Source: Ephydatia muelleri (Eukaryota > Porifera > Demospongiae > Spongillida > Spongillidae). From it: a DNA stretch of 64,000 nt. This document shows positions 60,050 through 64,000 of the stretch, piece after piece (within the stretch, counting starts at the first letter, position 1; every line of letters begins with the position of its first letter). The DNA is taken from positions 1 through 64,000 of the forward strand of contig JABACO010000107.1 in the NCBI GenBank assembly GCA_013339895.1. The letters are read 5' to 3'. The notes beneath the pieces are model-generated. The model saw only the letters and a list, made by a program, of their open reading frames with translations. It searched no databases and had not been told where the DNA came from. A program made the position numbers and the translations under genes.

Positions 60050-60735
60050 GGTGCGCTTCGTGAACACGGTCCTATCTGGGCTGCTGACTCAACTAAATAA
60101 TGTACAGGTTGTGGCATGGGTTCAATATAATGTTGGTTTGCACACAGTTTATATAACTGTATTTTACTCTGAACAGCAAGCCTGGATGAAAAGAAAAAAA
60201 AATTAAACTCTTTTTCTTTTTTGTTTGGGCCTTGGTAGTGATTGATACTGATTCAATCAATCTCTTCCTTTTTTGTTGCTGTGCAAGAATAGATGGAAAT
60301 TGGTATTTGAATAAATTGTCATTAGCAGATATAGTTTCACAGGGCAGGAATAGTTACAGCTGCTGAACTTTGCTAGACAAACATTAGCTAAAGGAATTTG
60401 TATTAGTGGACAAACTATACAGAGAGACAATGTTTGGACTACACCTTACATGCTGTTGGTTTTACATGGGTGTACAGCCCAACAAATGATCAGTGTATAC
60501 TTTTTTTTTTTTTTTAAAACATTCCAACATATTTTAACTTCAGTTAAACAAATATACGTGCGTTCTAATAATGATAGTAATATATTACATCGTTTAATTA
60601 CACCATTAATTGGATTTGCATATATCAATAAATAACATTCCACAATGACAATTTATATTTGGGTTTGAGTGCCCAACATTGTGAGCACCATTGATTAGCC
60701 TGGCCACCACACTCATGCAGTTATTTTTCTTGCAG

Positions 60736-63032
60736 CTAAGGTTGCCAACATCAACTGGATGTGCAAAATATACAAAATCTGCATGCCTGCAAGTGTTAAA
60801 TCAAGCGAAGAACGACTGCTTGATGTGTGAACAAAGCTACATTGCCATTTCAGCAAGCATAGACCAGGAGGCCAATGAGAACACTGCACAAGTCATTAAG
60901 ACTGGCCTTTCTCTACTTGGAGCTTCTCAAACATGTGTATCGTCCCTGATACCATTCATGTGTCTGTACTTATTCCCTCTGTGTGGTACCAATGCAACGG
61001 TCAGCAGACAGCAATGTATTGACATTAGTACAGTTCTGTGCAAGGATGAATGGCAGAGGGCATTGAGCATACCAGCTATAAAGGATCAAATCCCAAAGTG
61101 TGAAAATCTTCCCTCCATAACAGAAAAAGGTCTGTTGTTCAGTTAAAATTCTACCATTTTTACTTAACGAAGTTACATGTTTATTTTCATCCCTGATTAG
61201 AAATGGTCCAGTTGTTTCATAATGATTTAAAGGCAAACAATTCAGTACAGGTGAACTGCAATGGCCAATTTGTTTTGAGAAATGGAACATGTCAACCCCT
61301 GTGTGACAAACTGGAGTTGTATTCAAACAAACTTTCAGATACTGATTTGTGATCAAGGTCTTGGCAGCATTTGCAGCAGCAATCTTTGGAGTCTTGCTAA
61401 TTATATCTTGCTACATATGGCGAAAGAAAATGTAAATTTTATTGCTATCATGCATATTTTTCAGAATTCATTGCCTTCATTCAGGCTTGTGTTCCCTTCA
61501 ATACTCATTCTATACATGGCAATAACAGTTGTGATACTAGGTAAGAACATTAGGAATTGCGACATTGAATTTCATGCTGTTGCATTCAATAATGAGTATT
61601 TAATCATCCGCATATAGCTGTGTTTATTTTAGTCTCATCATTGATGGATCGCAAGATATTATACTGCAGCAGTCAGTACCTCACAGAGGCTTTGGAGATG
61701 CCGACAGCATATTGTTCTTTAATAGGTGAGGACAAAAGTGATAAACCATTTGACTATGCTTCAATGTGATGTTAATGCAAATACTATTCGTTGGCATGCA
61801 GAAGGGGCCCTTGAAATGACTGCTCTTGAGTATGAATGTATGTATGGGATCGTTTCTGTGAATTGGACCTAACACATACATTATAAAATTTCTAGCACAC
61901 ACAATAGAAATGTAATGCATATGTGAAATGCATGGCAAATTAAAAATTCAGTGCTATCCAACTCCATGACAGATACTCTGATTCTGTTTAGAGGACATTT
62001 CAGTATCCCAAAATTTGAAATCTTGAAAAAACATGTGCTAGGTCCGGTCCATCCTTCATCCATTTGTATTTCATGCATCAGTGACGAAGCATCGGGCCCT
62101 CAGGATTATTGTCTCATGATTACTATTATCATATTCAATTATTGTGTTGTAGTTCTTCAGGTATTAAAATTCTCAAAACGAAACCACATAGGTATGCCTG
62201 GAAGTCTCAAATCATTTGTATTATTAACTGTTCATAGGAACTGTCTACCACTACGCTATCATTCAGCTTGATATCTTCTGGTTATGCCATGTGAGTGTAG
62301 TTTTTATGAAATTGCAGTTTCCTTCATTCTCCCTTTCCCGAGGTCTTGCAAGTAGCAAAATGATCCATTTCATAGTAGTACTCCTAGCAGTGCTGGTGCC
62401 ATGCATTCCTGTAATTGCTGCATTTTCAACTGGAGGATATTCTACTGCCATTTATCCACAAGTTGCGTGCTTTATGAAGGATTCAGATGCAGCATACTAC
62501 TCATTTTCATTGATGCTAGCTATAATCAATGGCATTGGTGTGCCATTATTGATCATCTCCTTCTTGACTGCTATCAAGGTATATCTAACATGCTTGCAAC
62601 GTATTGCTATTAGTTGTCTTTTATTTGCAGTACAATCTCATGATTCGCAGAAGTTCTACATCCTTGCCAACTACAGAAATGAAAATTCTGATTCTGCTCT
62701 GCTATTTCATACTCCTTGCATCAGTGATACAAGCAGCAACCACCGTTATAGCACGAAACACTGACAACGTGTATGCAGCTTTCGTCAACTATTTTGCGTG
62801 CGAAGCGTCAGGTACAAGTCCAAAATGCGATGCTGCAAAAGTAGCTTTGGATGCACTGACGGTTCCTGGATTATGGATTACTGTATACATACTTCTGGGG
62901 GCATTCCCTGCTATCTATCTTTTATACGTTGTCAACTTTGGAGAAGTAAAGCAGAAGTGCCTCTACTGTGTCAAGGATAAAATGGGCCGCATTGGAAAGA
63001 ATGATTACGGATGTACCATTACCTCATCATAA
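60736..63032 (+). CDS. Frizzled-like 7TM receptor, copy 2
   Basis: Eight exons with GT-AG borders: 60,736-61,139 (CRD-like: CVSSLIPF, SRQQCIDISTVLCKDEWQRA), 61,201-61,431 (NGTCQPLC and TM1), 61,465-61,540 (TM2 RLVFPSILILYMAITVVIL), 61,633-61,725, 62,153-62,191, 62,238-62,290 (TM3, HYAIIQLDIFWLCHV), 62,318-62,578 (TM4 IHFIVVLLAVLVPCIPVIAA, ECL2, TM5), and 62,631-63,032 (TM6 MKILILLCYFILLASVIQA, ECL3 with two Cys, TM7 GLWITVYILLGAFPAIYLLY, short tail, stop). A plasma-membrane receptor of Frizzled-like layout; no KTxxxW motif in the tail, so canonical Dishevelled coupling is doubtful. Relative to copy 1, one base is missing near 61,345, giving a stop (DTDL*). Either a recent pseudogene or an error. 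Confidence 0.6.
61842..62055. mobile_element. MITE family M1, copy 3 (diverged)
   Basis: Left end tatgggatcgtttctgtg, right part gtgctaggtccggtcc, interior sharing the tctgattctgt/gacatttca block in reverse orientation to copies 1 and 2. It lies in an intron of receptor copy 2. Confidence 0.6.
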
Positions 63033-63039
63033 CCAAACA

Positions 63040-64000
63040 TTAGAACAATTTTTGTGTAACGGTCAGAATTAAGTGCGAGGATGATGACCACAGCGTTCCT
63101 GTCAATATGCAAGGCATGGGTGTGGTTAGCAGAGCAATGAAAAGCCGGGCGCTATTTGTGTGGTGGCGGTAATGCATTGGTAGTATTGTAGATTTAAATC
63201 CCGCGGATGCCTTTGGCCACTTCACCAATTATAGCAATAAAATGCATTTCCTAATATTCATGCAATCTTGCGTGTCCATGTAATGGAGTATGTCCACTAA
63301 CTAGTTGTGAAGCTAAAAATTTATTAAGTGTAGATTAAAAATTACACGAGATGCAATGAATGTGGATTTGCCTTGCTGAAGGTACACCGGCACACCGCGA
63401 AATCAGTGCATCAATAAAGGAGGTGATTGACACATTTGCATTCAAGCATCCACGTAAGATGAAACTTGCTTCAATTGTAGATGATACAAATGACCCCACC
63501 CCCACCTCCTAAATCCTGGATCCGCCCCTGCAAAAATAGTTACAAACAGCTTGGCAGAGAGGCTTGCTTAATTTAAGGCGGAGAATGAGTGGAGAATGGG
63601 CGGAACAAAGAACTTTATTGTAGATTGGAACGCGTGCTGCATGTCGAAACGAGCGGGAGCATGAACATTGTACAGCTCCATCTTCGTAACGGATAAAGTA
63701 AAACTTAATGAACAGAACAAATCAATAGCGACAGGACACTTCTACGTATGCTACGTACACACCGAATTTGAAGCGATTTCAACACTCTACTTAAAGATGT
63801 GGAGGTTTTGAACCTGATGGGCTGTCAGATCTCGTATATAAGAGGCTATTCAACTCGGCTACATCTGTTGTAGAAGGACATCCATTGGGAGAGTGTTATA
63901 TACCACTGCTACAGTATTAATAGAGCACCCATCAACGTTCACCACGACCTGTGCAGGGGGATACAGCACCGTGTCTCCATGCGCACATCTGACAGCCGTA
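63040..64000. other. Downstream flank with repeat ends
   Basis: tcctggatccgcccctgca at about 63,515-63,533 resembles dispersed-repeat ends at 44,460 and 48,410. 63,670-63,845 is a diverged arm of the 58,290 foldback (shared taacggataaagtaaaact and gaacagaacaaatcaatagc). No gene recognised. Confidence 0.5.

Noticed and set aside
63120-63215. tRNA-like sequence ending gatttaaatcccgc
   Set aside because: No acceptor stem or D arm can be paired at the right distances. ggttcgaatcgg at 42,827 was rejected for the same reason.

Overview
The window is eukaryotic nuclear DNA, most likely from an early-branching animal such as a demosponge. The evidence is short GT-AG introns inside recognisable animal families (SPCA-type Ca2+/Mn2+ ATPase, class A GPCR, BEACH-WD40, fibronectin III, Frizzled-like 7TM), very abundant acatgtac-type words and TG/CA microsatellites, and many small inverted-repeat transposons. 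There are no operons, Shine-Dalgarno sites or other bacterial signs. The species assignment is inference.

Positions 1-4,445 hold no recognisable gene, only TG repeats, a 165-bp hairpin and a tandem duplication. Positions 4,446-19,471 form a giant imperfect palindrome. Each arm carries a class A GPCR (left copy broken by a one-base deletion, right copy an intact 363-codon frame) and, towards the apex, the middle and 3' exons of an SPCA-type P-type ATPase, decayed in both arms. A second, 4.5-kb palindrome (19,472-23,984) abuts the first and carries a small acidic repeat ORF in each arm. The two palindromes have the same ~400-bp unit at their apices. A third decayed SPCA fragment lies at 27,600-27,916.

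Positions 25,000-43,700 are a mosaic. It contains a ~1.4-kb repeat present twice in direct orientation (25,027-26,506 and 38,706-40,080) with an inner segment flipped between copies, and the 3' part of a neurobeachin/LRBA-like BEACH gene (30,668-32,640). A 42-bp perfect inverted repeat lies at 33,684/34,679, and a P-loop NTPase frame broken by two shifts at 34,874-36,049. Two minus-strand fragments (36,480-37,790 and 40,330-40,735) resemble the zinc-binding N-terminal region of RAG1, as in N-RAG-type mobile elements.

Positions 43,700-64,000 contain minus-strand exons of a fibronectin-III protein and a CA-filled terminal-inverted-repeat element. At 49,457-52,058 one hAT-type non-autonomous element has inserted into another of the same family in opposite orientation. 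A related 1.8-kb element carries its own internal foldback (58,251-60,049). Two paralogous Frizzled-like 7TM receptor genes start at 53,434 and 60,736; the first is truncated and the second is complete in domain layout but has a one-base frame break. Most genes here are duplicated and partly broken, so the window records recent segmental duplication and transposition more than a working gene set. The best candidate intact single gene is the right-arm GPCR at 18,293-19,384.
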